From NCBI GenBank assembly GCA_017446845.1, contig JAFSOQ010000023.1, forward strand, positions 1-49,300: a stretch of DNA of 49,300 nt, written 5' to 3'. A model generated the notes under the pieces. That model did not search any database. It worked only from the letters and a program-made list of their open reading frames with translations, and was not told where the DNA came from. Below, in pieces: positions 1 through 7,973 of this stretch. The translations under genes were made by a program, and so were the position numbers. How positions within the stretch are numbered: the first letter of the stretch is position 1; every line of letters starts with the position of its first letter. The DNA is from Selenomonadaceae bacterium (GTDB lineage Bacteria; Bacillota; Negativicutes; Selenomonadales; Selenomonadaceae).

Positions 1-1
1 A

Positions 2-100
2 CAAAGGGTAGTCGAGCAACTGAATCGGCGACCGAGAAAATGTTTGGGTTATAGAACATCGGCAGAAGTATACTTTTCCACTATGTTGCACTTAGCTTGA
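2..100 (+). CDS. IS30-family transposase, C-terminal 32 residues (partial)
   Basis: The reading frame is open from the window edge to a TGA at 98-100. It contains LNRRPRKCLGYRTSAEVY, which matches the conserved C-terminal block of IS30-family DDE transposases (RPRKxLGYRTPxEVF). The rest of the gene lies upstream of the window. The IS right end should fall shortly after the stop, in the TTGCACTTAGCTTGACTATT stretch at 86-105, but I cannot place the terminal repeat without the other end. No gene is supported between here and coaE. Confidence 0.8.
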   Translation, partial: QRVVEQLNRRPRKCLGYRTSAEVYFSTMLHLA

Positions 101-232
101 CTATTCAAGTGCCCAAAAGAAAAGTTACAAAAGAAAAGGGCACCTCGCAGGGGCGTAATGTTCGTTGCCCTCGCCGCTGAAAAATTTTTAAGTCGTTGTC
201 GCCGCAGTTTTACATCACGTAAAAACGCGGCG

Positions 233-256
233 GAAGCCGTCATCCATGACGGCTTC
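233..256. terminator. Perfect inverted repeat, possible terminator
   Basis: GAAGCCGTCAT and ATGACGGCTTC form an 11-bp perfect stem around a 2-base centre. Only a loose T-rich stretch follows (TAAGTTTGTTT), so it may be a weak terminator or a remnant of the neighbouring IS. It is the only structured element between the IS30 tail and coaE. Confidence 0.4.
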
Positions 257-311
257 TAAGTTTGTTTAGTTTCAATTTATTTTAATACAGCACGGAAGGG
301 AGAAAAATTTT

Positions 312-908
312 TTGTACATAATCGGATTGACGGGAGGTATTGCTTGCGGAAAATCATCCGTCGCGGAAAAATTAAGACGGATCACCGGAGCAATGACTCT
401 TGACATAGACAAAGTTACTCGTTGGCTGTTGGAGCCGGGCGGCGCACTTTTTGAAATTTATGTTCGACATTTCGGCAATAAAATCGTCACCGACGAAGGC
501 GTCTTGGATAGACGATTAATCGGCGAAATAATTTTCAACAACCCCGCCGAACGCGAATGGATTAATTCGGTGGCGCACCCCATGCTTTTGAATCTTGCGC
601 GAGATTTTTTTGTTGAGTGTTCGCAAATCGGAGCAGGCTTGGTCGTGTTGGAAGTACCGCTGTTGTTTGAAGCCGGTTGGGAACATTTATTCGACGAAAT
701 TTGGGCGGTGTACACGAAACGCCAACTTCAGAAAAGACGGCTCATGTGGCGCGACAATTTGACTAAAGAGCAAGCGTTGGCAAGAATAAATGCGCAGATG
801 TCGCGAGAAGAAGTTTGCTCGCGCGCCGATGTGGTTATCCGAAACGTTGGCAAAAATTCTGAAGTTCGCCAACAAATTTTTGCGGCTCTGCGCGGCAGAA
901 AATTTTAG
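312..908 (+). CDS. coaE: Dephospho-CoA kinase
   Basis: Catalyses the last step of coenzyme A synthesis, ATP-dependent phosphorylation of dephospho-CoA, in the cytosol. The 198-residue length is normal for the family. A P-loop GLTGGIACGKS lies at residues 5-15, and VLEVPLLFEAGW in mid-protein is the typical CoaE substrate/lid segment. The start is a TTG, preceded at good spacing by GGAAGGGAG (294-302). The next gene begins about 60 bp downstream, so the two are probably co-transcribed. The CoaD gene of the same pathway is also in this window, at 16.5 kb. Confidence 0.95.
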   Translation: MYIIGLTGGIACGKSSVAEKLRRITGAMTLDIDKVTRWLLEPGGALFEIYVRHFGNKIVTDEGVLDRRLIGEIIFNNPAEREWINSVAHPMLLNLARDFFVECSQIGAGLVVLEVPLLFEAGWEHLFDEIWAVYTKRQLQKRRLMWRDNLTKEQALARINAQMSREEVCSRADVVIRNVGKNSEVRQQIFAALRGRKF

Positions 909-967
909 CAGGAAAATTTTTGCGCTGGCAGAATCAAAAAACAAAACTTAAATCGGAGGCGACGAGA

Positions 968-1984
968 TTGGACAAAAAATTTAAAATGGCGGCGGGCGCG
1001 GGAATTGCCGCACTTGCAGTAGTCGTGGCGGGCGGCGGCTATTATCATTTCCACGTGAGTAGCGATACGCCCGAATTTGCGATAAAGACGATTCAAGAAT
1101 CCCTCGACGAACACGACACGAAATCTTTCTACCGCGCGGTTAATTTGGAAAGCGTGCTTGATTCGGGCTACGACGGCTTTGTCAACGGTTTGACTGTCAA
1201 TGAAAATAATTTGACCCCCGAATCAAAAGAATCAGTCAAAAGTTTTATGCAAATGCTCCGCGGTCCCATGATATTAAGTTTGAAGTCGGCGATTGATTCT
1301 TACATTGCCACGGGTGATCTCAATGTCGAAAAAAATGGCGGCGTGGTTGAGCTGTTGGAAAAAACCGGGCTTAACGATGCTGAGATTCGCGACGTAAAAG
1401 ATATTCAGATAAACGACGCCGACAAGAACGAAGCCTTTGCCGATTTAATAATTTATCAGCCGGAACTTGACGAAGAATTTCCTCTGCAATTCATCTTGAC
1501 GCGCGGCAAGGATAATCAGTGGCAAGTCTCTCGCGTACAAAATTTCCAAGATTACGTCGAAAAAATAGGGCAGGCACGTCGGGCGAAGTTGGATGAATAT
1601 TTGGCTAATGCAAGCGAAATAAATTCTCGGCATGAATCGATAGTCCGTGAAGCGGAACAAAAATACGGCATGATTCTCGCGGTCGGCAATCTGGCACAGG
1701 ATAAGACTCGCGCCGAACTCAAGACTTTGATTAACGACGTCTTCAAAAAAGATTGGGAAGCTCGCAAGCAGGAGCTTTTCTCTTTGAAAATTCCCAAGGA
1801 CGCCGAACCTTTGCAAAATCTTTACATGCGAATTTGCGACTTGGCAATAGCCGCCGCGAAGGACTACGCAAAATGGATGGACGACCAAAATCCCGCGACC
1901 ATTAAAATGGCGGAAGAAAAAATTCATCAGGTGCAAGACCTCAGTAAAGAAGCCGCCGACCTCGCCAAGCGAATGACAAGTTAA
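968..1984 (+). CDS. Membrane-anchored protein of unknown function
   Basis: I do not recognise a named family. The frame opens at 920, but a TTG at 968 has a textbook GGAGG (955-959) eight bases upstream, giving 338 residues beginning MDKKFKMAAGAGI. Residues about 7-27 form one hydrophobic segment (AAGAGIAALAVVVAGGGYY), so most of the protein should lie outside the membrane. The exported part looks like NTF2/DUF2939-type modules with DTPEFAIKTIQESLDEHD near the front, followed by a long charged helical C-terminal half. It follows coaE and ends at a strong terminator. Function cannot be assigned from sequence. Confidence 0.75.
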   Translation: MDKKFKMAAGAGIAALAVVVAGGGYYHFHVSSDTPEFAIKTIQESLDEHDTKSFYRAVNLESVLDSGYDGFVNGLTVNENNLTPESKESVKSFMQMLRGPMILSLKSAIDSYIATGDLNVEKNGGVVELLEKTGLNDAEIRDVKDIQINDADKNEAFADLIIYQPELDEEFPLQFILTRGKDNQWQVSRVQNFQDYVEKIGQARRAKLDEYLANASEINSRHESIVREAEQKYGMILAVGNLAQDKTRAELKTLINDVFKKDWEARKQELFSLKIPKDAEPLQNLYMRICDLAIAAAKDYAKWMDDQNPATIKMAEEKIHQVQDLSKEAADLAKRMTS

Positions 1985-2006
1985 AAAATCTTTTGCAATA
2001 AAAAAA

Positions 2007-2033
2007 CTCCCTTAACAAACAAGGGAGATTTTT
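2007..2033. terminator. Bidirectional Rho-independent terminator
   Basis: CTCCCTT and AAGGGAG pair as a 7-bp stem with an AACAAAC loop, preceded by six A and followed by ATTTTTT. It sits between two convergent genes and can serve both. Confidence 0.9.
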
Positions 2034-2050
2034 TGTTGTCGGAAAATTTT

Positions 2051-3058
2051 TCAGTGAGTGGCGACGGTTTTAATCGTGCCGAGTTTTTGAATGTCGCTAT
2101 CTTTTCTGTCGCCGTGAATTTTAACTTTGGATAAAGCGTCTTCGAGTTCGGCAAGTTCATTTTTATCAAGTGTAACGTCCGCCGCGCCGAAATTTTCTTT
2201 AAGGCGTTCGTCGCGTCTCATGCCGGGTATAGGGACTACAAAATCATTTTTGCACATCATCCACGCTAAAGAAATCTGCGCGGGCGTAACATTTTTATCG
2301 GCGGCGAAATTTTTTATCAGGTCGAGCAGGGCTTGATTGGCGTCCATGTTTTCCTTTGCAAAGCGCGTGATAACTCTGCGAACGTCGTCGCCTTCGAATT
2401 TGCTTTGACTTGAATATTTTCCGCTTAAGAAACCGCCCGCCATAGGCGAATACGCAACGAAGCCGATATTCAATTCTTTGCAAAGCGGCAGAACTTCCGA
2501 TTCAACTTTGCGTTCCATGATTGAATATTCGCTTTGAACGGCAGTGAGCGGCGTGACGGCATGAGCGCGTTTAATTTGTTCGGGCGTCGCTTCCGAGACT
2601 CCCCACGCCAAAATTTTTCCTTCCTTAATCAACTCGCCCATCCACTCGGCAACTTCTGCCACGTCACGATTGGGCGGAACCCGATGTTCATAATATAAAT
2701 CAATGTAATCGGTTTGCAGACGCTTCAAAGAATTTTCAACGGCATTGCGTAAGCCGCGCCGCGAAGTTTTGCCTTCAGGAATTTCTTGACCCGGTAAAAA
2801 AACTTCGGGCATAAATTTTGTGCATAAAACAATTTTATCGCGAATGGGCTTGAGAGCTTTGCCAACCAAAATTTCATTCTCGTAAGCGGCGTAGACCTCC
2901 GCCGTATCAAAGAAGGTGCAGCCGTAATCTTCGTAAGCCGAACGCATGAGCCGAATTGATTCATCTTCGGGCGGGCATTCGCCGTAGCCGTGACTGAAAC
3001 CCATGCAGCCCATTCCGATTGCCGAGACTTCCAACGTCCTCAATTTGCGTTTTTTCAT
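2051..3058 (-). CDS. Aldo/keto reductase
   Basis: Predicted NADPH-dependent oxidoreductase of the aldo/keto reductase superfamily (AKR11/AKR13-like), a cytosolic TIM barrel. Visible family features are GMGCMGFSHGYG near the start, the catalytic FFDTAEVY (Asp, Tyr), DLYYEHR with the active-site His, and the cofactor-binding GVSEATPEQI and QSEYSIM segments. The frame extends further upstream, but the ATG at 3058 is preceded by GGGGGA at the right distance and gives the expected 335 residues; upstream codons overlap the preceding SDR gene. The gene lies 13 bp downstream of that SDR and is divergent from a TetR regulator, suggesting one regulated redox pair. Substrate unknown. Confidence 0.9.
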   Translation of the reverse strand: MKKRKLRTLEVSAIGMGCMGFSHGYGECPPEDESIRLMRSAYEDYGCTFFDTAEVYAAYENEILVGKALKPIRDKIVLCTKFMPEVFLPGQEIPEGKTSRRGLRNAVENSLKRLQTDYIDLYYEHRVPPNRDVAEVAEWMGELIKEGKILAWGVSEATPEQIKRAHAVTPLTAVQSEYSIMERKVESEVLPLCKELNIGFVAYSPMAGGFLSGKYSSQSKFEGDDVRRVITRFAKENMDANQALLDLIKNFAADKNVTPAQISLAWMMCKNDFVVPIPGMRRDERLKENFGAADVTLDKNELAELEDALSKVKIHGDRKDSDIQKLGTIKTVATH

Positions 3059-3071
3059 GACAATTCCCCCG

Positions 3072-3713
3072 TTAATAAATAATTTCATTCGTCTCGCGTT
3101 TGTCGTAGAGTTTCCAAAATTCTTCGGCAATGGTTTTGGGCGCAAAATGTTCGTTGGAACCGATTAAGCCCGTGACTTGCACCGTGCCGATATAAATTCC
3201 TTTTTCCTTGAGCACGGGAGCAAATGCCGAGACCATCGCCCGCAATGCCGCTTTATCCATTGACAGCGGCAGATAATCTTCGTAAGGGTGAATCGCCAAG
3301 CCGCCGCCCGTTATCAAGATTGCTCCGCGTTTTTCGGCAAATTCGGCAGTGTCGACGAGCTTAATGCAGTTATACGCGCCCGCAACGTCCGTAATGTAAT
3401 GGTCAACCAAAGTTTGAGCGTCGCGAGTATTTTTATTGTCGGGCGTCGTGATTCCGACGTTGTAGAAGAGAACATCGGGCACGCCGAATTTTTTTGTTAC
3501 CTCGTTGAAAATTTTGGCGAAGTCGTCGAATTTTGAAACGTCCGCCGCTTGCGTGTGAACTTCAATATTTTTGGCGGCGAATTCTTCCGCGTAATGTTTT
3601 AAATTTTTCTCGCTGCGAGCCATGAGAATCACGCGGAAATTTTCTTTGCCGAATTTTTCCGCGACGCCGTTGCCGAGACCCTTGCCCGCGCCGATTACAA
3701 AAATTGTCTTCAT
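3072..3713 (-). CDS. SDR-fold oxidoreductase lacking the catalytic tyrosine
   Basis: Short-chain dehydrogenase/reductase fold of 213 residues. The Rossmann motif GAGKGLG is at residues 8-14, and an NVG motif (FYNVGI) replaces the usual NAG. The active-site region reads ITGGGLAIHPYEDYLPLSMDKAALR: the Lys of YxxxK is present, but the residue four before it is Leu, and the nearest Tyr is seven before the Lys. Either catalysis is altered or the protein mainly binds cofactor or ligand. First gene of the AKR operon, read from a near-consensus promoter at 3750-3778 and facing a TetR gene. Confidence 0.85.
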   Translation of the reverse strand: MKTIFVIGAGKGLGNGVAEKFGKENFRVILMARSEKNLKHYAEEFAAKNIEVHTQAADVSKFDDFAKIFNEVTKKFGVPDVLFYNVGITTPDNKNTRDAQTLVDHYITDVAGAYNCIKLVDTAEFAEKRGAILITGGGLAIHPYEDYLPLSMDKAALRAMVSAFAPVLKEKGIYIGTVQVTGLIGSNEHFAPKTIAEEFWKLYDKRETNEIIY

Positions 3714-3749
3714 AAAAATTCTTCAACCTTTCCAAATATTTTTGTTTAC

Positions 3750-3778
3750 AGTATAATTCGGCGGGAACTTGTTATCAA
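3750..3778 (-). promoter_or_regulatory. Sigma-70 promoter of the SDR-AKR operon
   Basis: On the minus strand TTGATA (3778-3773) is followed after exactly 17 bases by TATACT (3755-3750). The start codon of the SDR gene lies about 37 bp downstream of the -10. Confidence 0.75.
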
Positions 3779-3803
3779 TCGACAATTTAATCTTGTTTGT
3801 CGA
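3779..3803. promoter_or_regulatory. Candidate TetR operator
   Basis: TCGACAA (3779-3785) and TTGTCGA (3797-3803) are perfect inverted arms around an 11-base spacer. The repeat abuts the -35 of the SDR promoter and lies in the divergent gap before the TetR start, a position expected for an autoregulatory operator. The assignment to this TetR protein is inference. Confidence 0.5.
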
Positions 3804-3821
3804 AAGTAGGGAGAAAATTTT

Positions 3822-4382
3822 ATGCGAACCGATACCAGAATCACAAGACAAAATTTAATCGACGCGTTCTGTATTTTGGCGAAAACAAAATCCGTGTCAA
3901 AAATTACGGTAGACCAACTCGTCGACAAAGCGGGCTATAATCGCAGCACTTTTTATAAATACTTCCGAGATGTTTACGACGTGTTGGAGCAGATTGAAGG
4001 CGTCGTTATTAGCGGCGTCGCTGAAAATTTTCGTCAGAACATTTCGCCCGAAAATTTCGAGCAAACTTTTTTGACGGCGTTCACGAAAATTCAGCGCGAG
4101 CAAGCAAATTATTTCGACGTGCTGTTGAATCAGAACAATCGAGCGCGCTTTATCGAAAAGTTGTTCGCGGAAATTTCTCCGATTTTTATGGAGACATTCA
4201 ATCTCCCGCCCGATAACTTGAAATCAAAATATCTGACTGAAATTTATTTGATAACCGTAATTTCCGCCGTAAGACTTTGGATAAACGACGGACGCAAATT
4301 TTCTGCGGAAGAGCTGTCAAGATTTGTCGGCGCAATTCTTTCGCGCGGCGTGTTGACTTTCATAAAAAATAATTCGTGTTGA
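3822..4382 (+). CDS. TetR/AcrR-family transcriptional regulator
   Basis: 186 residues. An N-terminal helix-turn-helix spans about residues 9-55, with the recognisable VDQLVDKAGYNRSTFYKYF segment in which YNRSTFYKYF is the recognition helix. The C-terminal ligand domain is not specific enough to name an effector. RBS AGGGAGAA precedes the ATG. It is divergent from the SDR-AKR operon, with an inverted repeat in the shared promoter region, so it likely represses that operon and itself. ilvN follows about 60 bp downstream with its own RBS. Confidence 0.9.
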   Translation: MRTDTRITRQNLIDAFCILAKTKSVSKITVDQLVDKAGYNRSTFYKYFRDVYDVLEQIEGVVISGVAENFRQNISPENFEQTFLTAFTKIQREQANYFDVLLNQNNRARFIEKLFAEISPIFMETFNLPPDNLKSKYLTEIYLITVISAVRLWINDGRKFSAEELSRFVGAILSRGVLTFIKNNSC

Positions 4383-4444
4383 AACTTTGCGCGAGTCGTG
4401 ATATTATTCGCCGCGAAAAATTTTTAAGAGGAGCTTGCAAATAA

Positions 4445-4975
4445 ATGAAACACGTTTTGTCGGTTTACGTCGAAAATCAGCCTGGCGTCTTGGTGCGCGT
4501 GGCGAGCATGTTCAGCCGTCGAGAATTCAACATCGACAGCTTGTCGGTCGGGATAACTCAATCGCCCGAATTTTCAAGGATAACGGTTGTCGTTCACGGC
4601 GACGGAAATTTTGTCGACCAAGTGATTAAACAGTTGGAGAAAATGCCGGTCGTCCAAGCGGTGCAACGTCTTGATTCGGCGACTGCAGTTACTCGCGGCA
4701 TGACCATGATTAAAGTTTCCGCCGACGACAGCACACGCCTCGACGTTCTCAAAATGGCTGAACTTTTCCGCGCCCACGTCGTCGACGTTCAGCCCACTAC
4801 TTTAATCTTTGAGATTACCGGCAACGACGAAAAAGTTACCGCTTTTACTCGGCTCCTCGCGCCTTACGGCATTTTGGAAGTTATCCGCACGGGTCTTGTT
4901 GCTCTTGAGCGCGGTGAAAATACTATTCACGACTATCATCAAGTTCGCGAATACTACAGCAAAAATCTTTTATAA
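4445..4975 (+). CDS. ilvN: Acetolactate synthase small (regulatory) subunit
   Basis: Regulatory subunit of acetohydroxyacid synthase, first shared step of valine, leucine and isoleucine synthesis; it binds valine for feedback inhibition. The 176-residue protein has the N-terminal ACT domain signature VENQPGVLVRVASMFSRRE and FNIDSLSVG, then the C-terminal IlvN domain. GAGGAG lies upstream of the ATG. The catalytic subunit gene ilvB, normally just upstream, is absent here and must lie elsewhere. ilvC is the next biosynthetic gene but is separated by a nuclease gene and an IS relic. Confidence 0.95.
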   Translation: MKHVLSVYVENQPGVLVRVASMFSRREFNIDSLSVGITQSPEFSRITVVVHGDGNFVDQVIKQLEKMPVVQAVQRLDSATAVTRGMTMIKVSADDSTRLDVLKMAELFRAHVVDVQPTTLIFEITGNDEKVTAFTRLLAPYGILEVIRTGLVALERGENTIHDYHQVREYYSKNLL

Positions 4976-4983
4976 TAATTGCC

Positions 4984-5013
4984 TTGACATGAAAAAATCC
5001 TTCTTGCTATAAT
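4984..5013 (+). promoter_or_regulatory. Consensus sigma-70 promoter before the GIY-YIG gene
   Basis: TTGACA (4984-4989) and TATAAT (5008-5013) match both consensus hexamers, with an 18-base spacer. It starts just past the ilvN stop and drives the GIY-YIG gene, possibly continuing towards ilvC unless stopped at the hairpin at 5972-5997. Confidence 0.85.
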
Positions 5014-5055
5014 TGGGTTGCTAGAAACAAACCAAACGGCAAGGAGGAATCTTTC

Positions 5056-5718
5056 ATGAGTGATTCTATCAATTCGCAAGGCGGTTGTCAACAGGCGAGC
5101 GTCGTCAGTGGCAACGGTGGCGGCGGCGAAGGTCAACCGCGAATGGGCGTCATCTATCTCATCACGTGTCTTATCACCGGCAGACCCTACGTCGGGCAAA
5201 CGCGCCAAAAACTGAACATACGAATCAGCCAGCACAAAAGTAACAGCAAAAAAGCCAAGGCTGGTGTTGACGCGGCAATTCGCAAATACCGCTGGGAAAA
5301 TTTCACGGTCGAAATCTTAGAAACTTGTCCTGTAGAAAAGTTGAACGAACGAGAAAAATTTTGGATTGCCAAGCTCAACAGCAAGGCTCCAAACGGCTAC
5401 AATCTCACCAACGGCGGCGACACTAGCACAAGCATGAGCGAAGAAAGCCGCGCTAGAATGTCAGTTGCTAAGAAAGGCAAACCGTCGAATAGGAAAGGAA
5501 AGCCTTTAACGGAGGAACACAAAGCTAAAATTGCGGCGTCTAAAAAGGGAACGCCTGCGCACAACAAAGGAACGCATTTATCAGAAGAACAAAAAGCGAT
5601 ACTATCTGCCGCCAATAAAGGAGAAAATCATCCCAACTACGGTAAGCATCGCTCGCCCGAAACAATCGCTAAAATCATAGAATCTATTGAACTACTCCCG
5701 TCTGCGGGCGATTCATGA
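5056..5718 (+). CDS. GIY-YIG endonuclease with NUMOD3 repeats, 3' end replaced by an IS relic
   Basis: Homing-type nuclease. After a Gly-rich leader of about 30 residues comes the GIY-YIG core: GVIYLITC (here IYL), RPYVGQT (the YVG half), Arg in the KLNIRISQHK segment, EKFWIAKLNS with the catalytic Glu, and NGYNLTNGG. From about residue 125 there are three or four NUMOD3 DNA-binding repeats (SEESRARMSVAKKGKPSNRKG, LTEEHKAKIAASKKG, LSEEQKAILSAANKG). The last residues, IELLPSAGDS, are read from an IS605-type end beginning near 5687, so the native C terminus was lost. AAGGAGG precedes the ATG and a consensus promoter lies upstream. It splits ilvN from ilvC; I see no intron sequence. Confidence 0.85.
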   Translation: MSDSINSQGGCQQASVVSGNGGGGEGQPRMGVIYLITCLITGRPYVGQTRQKLNIRISQHKSNSKKAKAGVDAAIRKYRWENFTVEILETCPVEKLNEREKFWIAKLNSKAPNGYNLTNGGDTSTSMSEESRARMSVAKKGKPSNRKGKPLTEEHKAKIAASKKGTPAHNKGTHLSEEQKAILSAANKGENHPNYGKHRSPETIAKIIESIELLPSAGDS

Positions 5719-6018
5719 GAAGTTTAATAGCCTAAGCCACTCTTATTCTCAAAGGCTAGTCCAAGTAGCCCACACACGGTCGCCCGAAGGTCTCCGCTTA
5801 CTTTTAATTCTTTCGCACTACTTTTCAGAGACAAAACTTCAGGAGGGTTAGTGCTCCCTCGAAAACGATTCTATTTCAAATCGTTGGTCGTAATTACACT
5901 TTTTTAACGTGGTAGTCCTCCACAGTTGCAAATATATCTTTTCAGGTTTACAAAGTCAAGAGGGGATTCATCCCCCGCTTATAGAAGCGGGGGTTTTCTC
6001 GCCGTTTTTGGATAAAAG
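5687..6018 (-). mobile_element. IS200/IS605-type relic (both ends, internal deletion)
   Basis: The low-coordinate end (TTGAACTACTCCCG, then a CCCG/CGGG hairpin and GATTCATGAG) resembles, read on the minus strand, the right end that follows tnpB in this family. The other end, 5907-6018, is homologous to a second copy at 11524-11634 and includes a 9-bp hairpin (CCCCCGCTT/AAGCGGGGG, 5972-5993) followed by TTTT. Between them is a 47-codon minus-strand open frame ending at 5724 that could be a tnpB tail. Three further hairpins lie at 5843-5860 (GAGGG/CCCTC), 5864-5885 (AACGATT/AATCGTT) and 5909-5923 (GTGG/CCAC), so a structured RNA is possible. No intact transposase remains. Exact ends are uncertain by a few bases. 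Confidence 0.6.
5972..5997 (+). terminator. Hairpin in IS605 end, terminator-like
   Basis: CCCCCGCTT, loop ATAG, AAGCGGGGG, then TTTTCTC. It belongs to the IS relic but also has terminator form on the plus strand, just before ilvC, and may uncouple ilvC from the GIY-YIG promoter. Confidence 0.55.
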
Positions 6019-6110
6019 AACTTGGGCGCGGAAAAAACTTGAAAACGGCGGCAACAAGTGATATACTGTCGCGAGTTTCAATAATGATTTTTTTGGAGGT
6101 TTTAAGTCTA

Positions 6111-7127
6111 ATGGCAAGAGTTTATTACGACAACGACGCGAATCTCGAAATTCTGAACGGCAAAACTGTCGCCGTGTTGGGGTACGGAAGTCAGGGGCAC
6201 GGGCAAGCGAAAAATTTGAAAGATAGCGGCGTCAATGTAATTATCGGGCTTTATGAGGGTTCCAAGTCAAAAGCAATCGCCGAAAAAGACGGTTTCAAAG
6301 TTTTCAACGTCGCCGACGCGGTTAAACAAGCCGATATAACGATGGTACTTATACCCGATGAGAAACAAGCAGACGTCTATAAAAACGAAATCGCGCCCAA
6401 TCTCAAAAGCGGGTCGGCGTTGGCATTTTCACACGGTTTTAATATTCATTTTTTGCAGATAATTCCGCCTCCCGACGTTGACGTGCTAATGGTAGCCCCC
6501 AAGGGACCCGGTCATCTTGTACGCAGAACATTCGTTGAAGGCAGCGGCGTTCCCGATGTCTTCGCGATTTATCAAGACGCTTCGGGCAAATGTTTCGACA
6601 TTGCGCTTGCCTATGCTCGCGGAATCGGCGGCACCCGCGCAGGCGTTCTCCAGACGACTTTCAAGGAAGAAACCGAGACTGACCTTTTCGGCGAACAATG
6701 CGTCCTTTGCGGCGGTTTGACCCATTTGATTCAAACCGGCTTTGAAGTTTTGGTTGCGGCGGGTTATCAGCCCGAAATTAGCTACTTCGAGGTCTGCCAC
6801 GAAATGCAGCTTATAACAAATCTTATTTATGAGGGCGGCATGGCAAAAATGCGCTATTCCATAAGCGACACTGCCGAATTTGGCGACTACACGACGGGAC
6901 CGAAAATTATTACGCCGGAAGTCAAGAAAGCTATGGAAAAGGCGTTGGCTGAAATTCAGGACGGTTCCTTTGCAAGAACTTGGCTCGTCGAGAATCGTGC
7001 GGCGGGCAGAGCAAATTTCCTTGCACAACGCAGAATTCACGCCGAACACCAAATCGAAACCGTCGGCAAAAAACTGCGCGGTATGATGAGCTGGCTCAAA
7101 GACGGCTCCGATTTGTCGAAAGATTGA
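6111..7127 (+). CDS. ilvC: Ketol-acid reductoisomerase
   Basis: Second common step of valine/isoleucine synthesis: isomerisation and reduction of acetohydroxy acids, Mg2+ dependent. Start ATG at 6111 is chosen because TTGGAGG lies upstream and [15 protein letters not shown] is the usual N terminus; the frame is open from 6039 but those codons are leader sequence. 338 residues, class I (short) form. The Rossmann motif is [12 protein letters not shown], and [12 protein letters not shown] and CHEMQLI carry the metal ligands. The cofactor loop reads GLYEGSKS, with Tyr-Glu where many NADPH enzymes have Arg, so NADH use is possible (inference). A strong terminator follows. Confidence 0.95.
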   Translation: MARVYYDNDANLEILNGKTVAVLGYGSQGHGQAKNLKDSGVNVIIGLYEGSKSKAIAEKDGFKVFNVADAVKQADITMVLIPDEKQADVYKNEIAPNLKSGSALAFSHGFNIHFLQIIPPPDVDVLMVAPKGPGHLVRRTFVEGSGVPDVFAIYQDASGKCFDIALAYARGIGGTRAGVLQTTFKEETETDLFGEQCVLCGGLTHLIQTGFEVLVAAGYQPEISYFEVCHEMQLITNLIYEGGMAKMRYSISDTAEFGDYTTGPKIITPEVKKAMEKALAEIQDGSFARTWLVENRAAGRANFLAQRRIHAEHQIETVGKKLRGMMSWLKDGSDLSKD

Positions 7128-7148
7128 TTTAATCTGCTGAAAAATTTT

Positions 7149-7190
7149 AGCGGCTTGTGCTTGAGTACGGGCACGAGCCGCTTTTACTTT
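7149..7190 (+). terminator. Rho-independent terminator after ilvC
   Basis: AGCGGCTTGTGC pairs with GCACGAGCCGCT (12 bp, one G-T pair) around a 10-base loop, then TTTTACTTTT. Confidence 0.9.
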
Positions 7191-7208
7191 TAACCGCGAG
7201 GAATTTAG

Positions 7209-7973
7209 ATGACGTATGACGATTTGATTTTTAAAATCCCCCAAGAATCAAAAACGTATCGCGAAGATTCCGCATTCATCACAACGCAAATAATTTCTAT
7301 CCTTGACGAAAGGAAAACTACGGGCGATAATAAAATAATCTTGAATACCAATTTGAAATTAGGCTTGCCGCTTGAAAATATTAATAAGATTGCAGGTCCG
7401 ATGATTGAAGCTTGGGCATTTGAAGTCTTTGCCGGCATACGCGATGATTCCAATAATAATTACTCGCTAATAAACGTCGAAGCTCAAGAACGCCTCGGAA
7501 TGGCTGATATAATCTTACAGTTCAAAAAAGATGAATCTGTTTTAACCGGTAACGTCGACGTAAAAGCAACTTCAAACGATATTCCCAACAGCGGAAAAAG
7601 CCCGAACATAACGTCTTTTTCACGAATACGTTCGGCTTATGTTAAAGACCCCGACTTCATGTTTATAGTATTATATGTTAAGCATCGGGTGTATTCGCGC
7701 CGTAATAAAACAAGTGGTTTGATGGACGGCATTATGGAAATTGTCGACTATAACGCTTATGATTTGAAATTTATCAGTGACGAAGATATAAGTTATAATC
7801 CTGCTTTGGGGACGGGACAGATTCAAGTAAAAGATATTCATTACATAACTTTTCAATATCGAACGACTTGGCAAATGTGTCAGTTACTCGACCGAAAGTA
7901 TTTGAGCAGTTCACGCAGAACATTTGAAGATTTTTATCGCGAGGCAGTGAAACACAGATGGATAAAAAATTGA
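7209..7973 (+). CDS. Putative Type II restriction endonuclease
   Basis: 254-residue protein that I assign by context plus a PD-(D/E)XK-like pattern: LGMADIILQF around residue 100 and NVDVKATSND around residues 115-124 (Asp...Asp-x-Lys), then ITSFSRIRSAY, reminiscent of EcoRV/ScaI-type enzymes. I cannot name the recognition site. GAGG precedes the ATG. Its 3' end overlaps the methyltransferase gene by 16 bp, the usual tight arrangement of a restriction-modification pair. The pair is visibly more A+T rich than the ilv/leu genes on either side and separates ilvC from leuC, consistent with transfer. Confidence 0.7.
   Translation: MTYDDLIFKIPQESKTYREDSAFITTQIISILDERKTTGDNKIILNTNLKLGLPLENINKIAGPMIEAWAFEVFAGIRDDSNNNYSLINVEAQERLGMADIILQFKKDESVLTGNVDVKATSNDIPNSGKSPNITSFSRIRSAYVKDPDFMFIVLYVKHRVYSRRNKTSGLMDGIMEIVDYNAYDLKFISDEDISYNPALGTGQIQVKDIHYITFQYRTTWQMCQLLDRKYLSSSRRTFEDFYREAVKHRWIKN

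Noticed and set aside
49..243. 64-codon minus-strand frame upstream of coaE
   Set aside because: It overlaps the IS30 transposase end on the other strand, has no RBS, and no family pattern.
4383..4444. T-box or leader attenuator before ilvN
   Set aside because: The gap is only 62 bp and shows no T-box or antiterminator structure; none seen before ilvC, leuC or ilvA either.
6039..6110. Upstream extension of ilvC
   Set aside because: The extra codons have no family counterpart; the GGAGG before 6111 decides the start.
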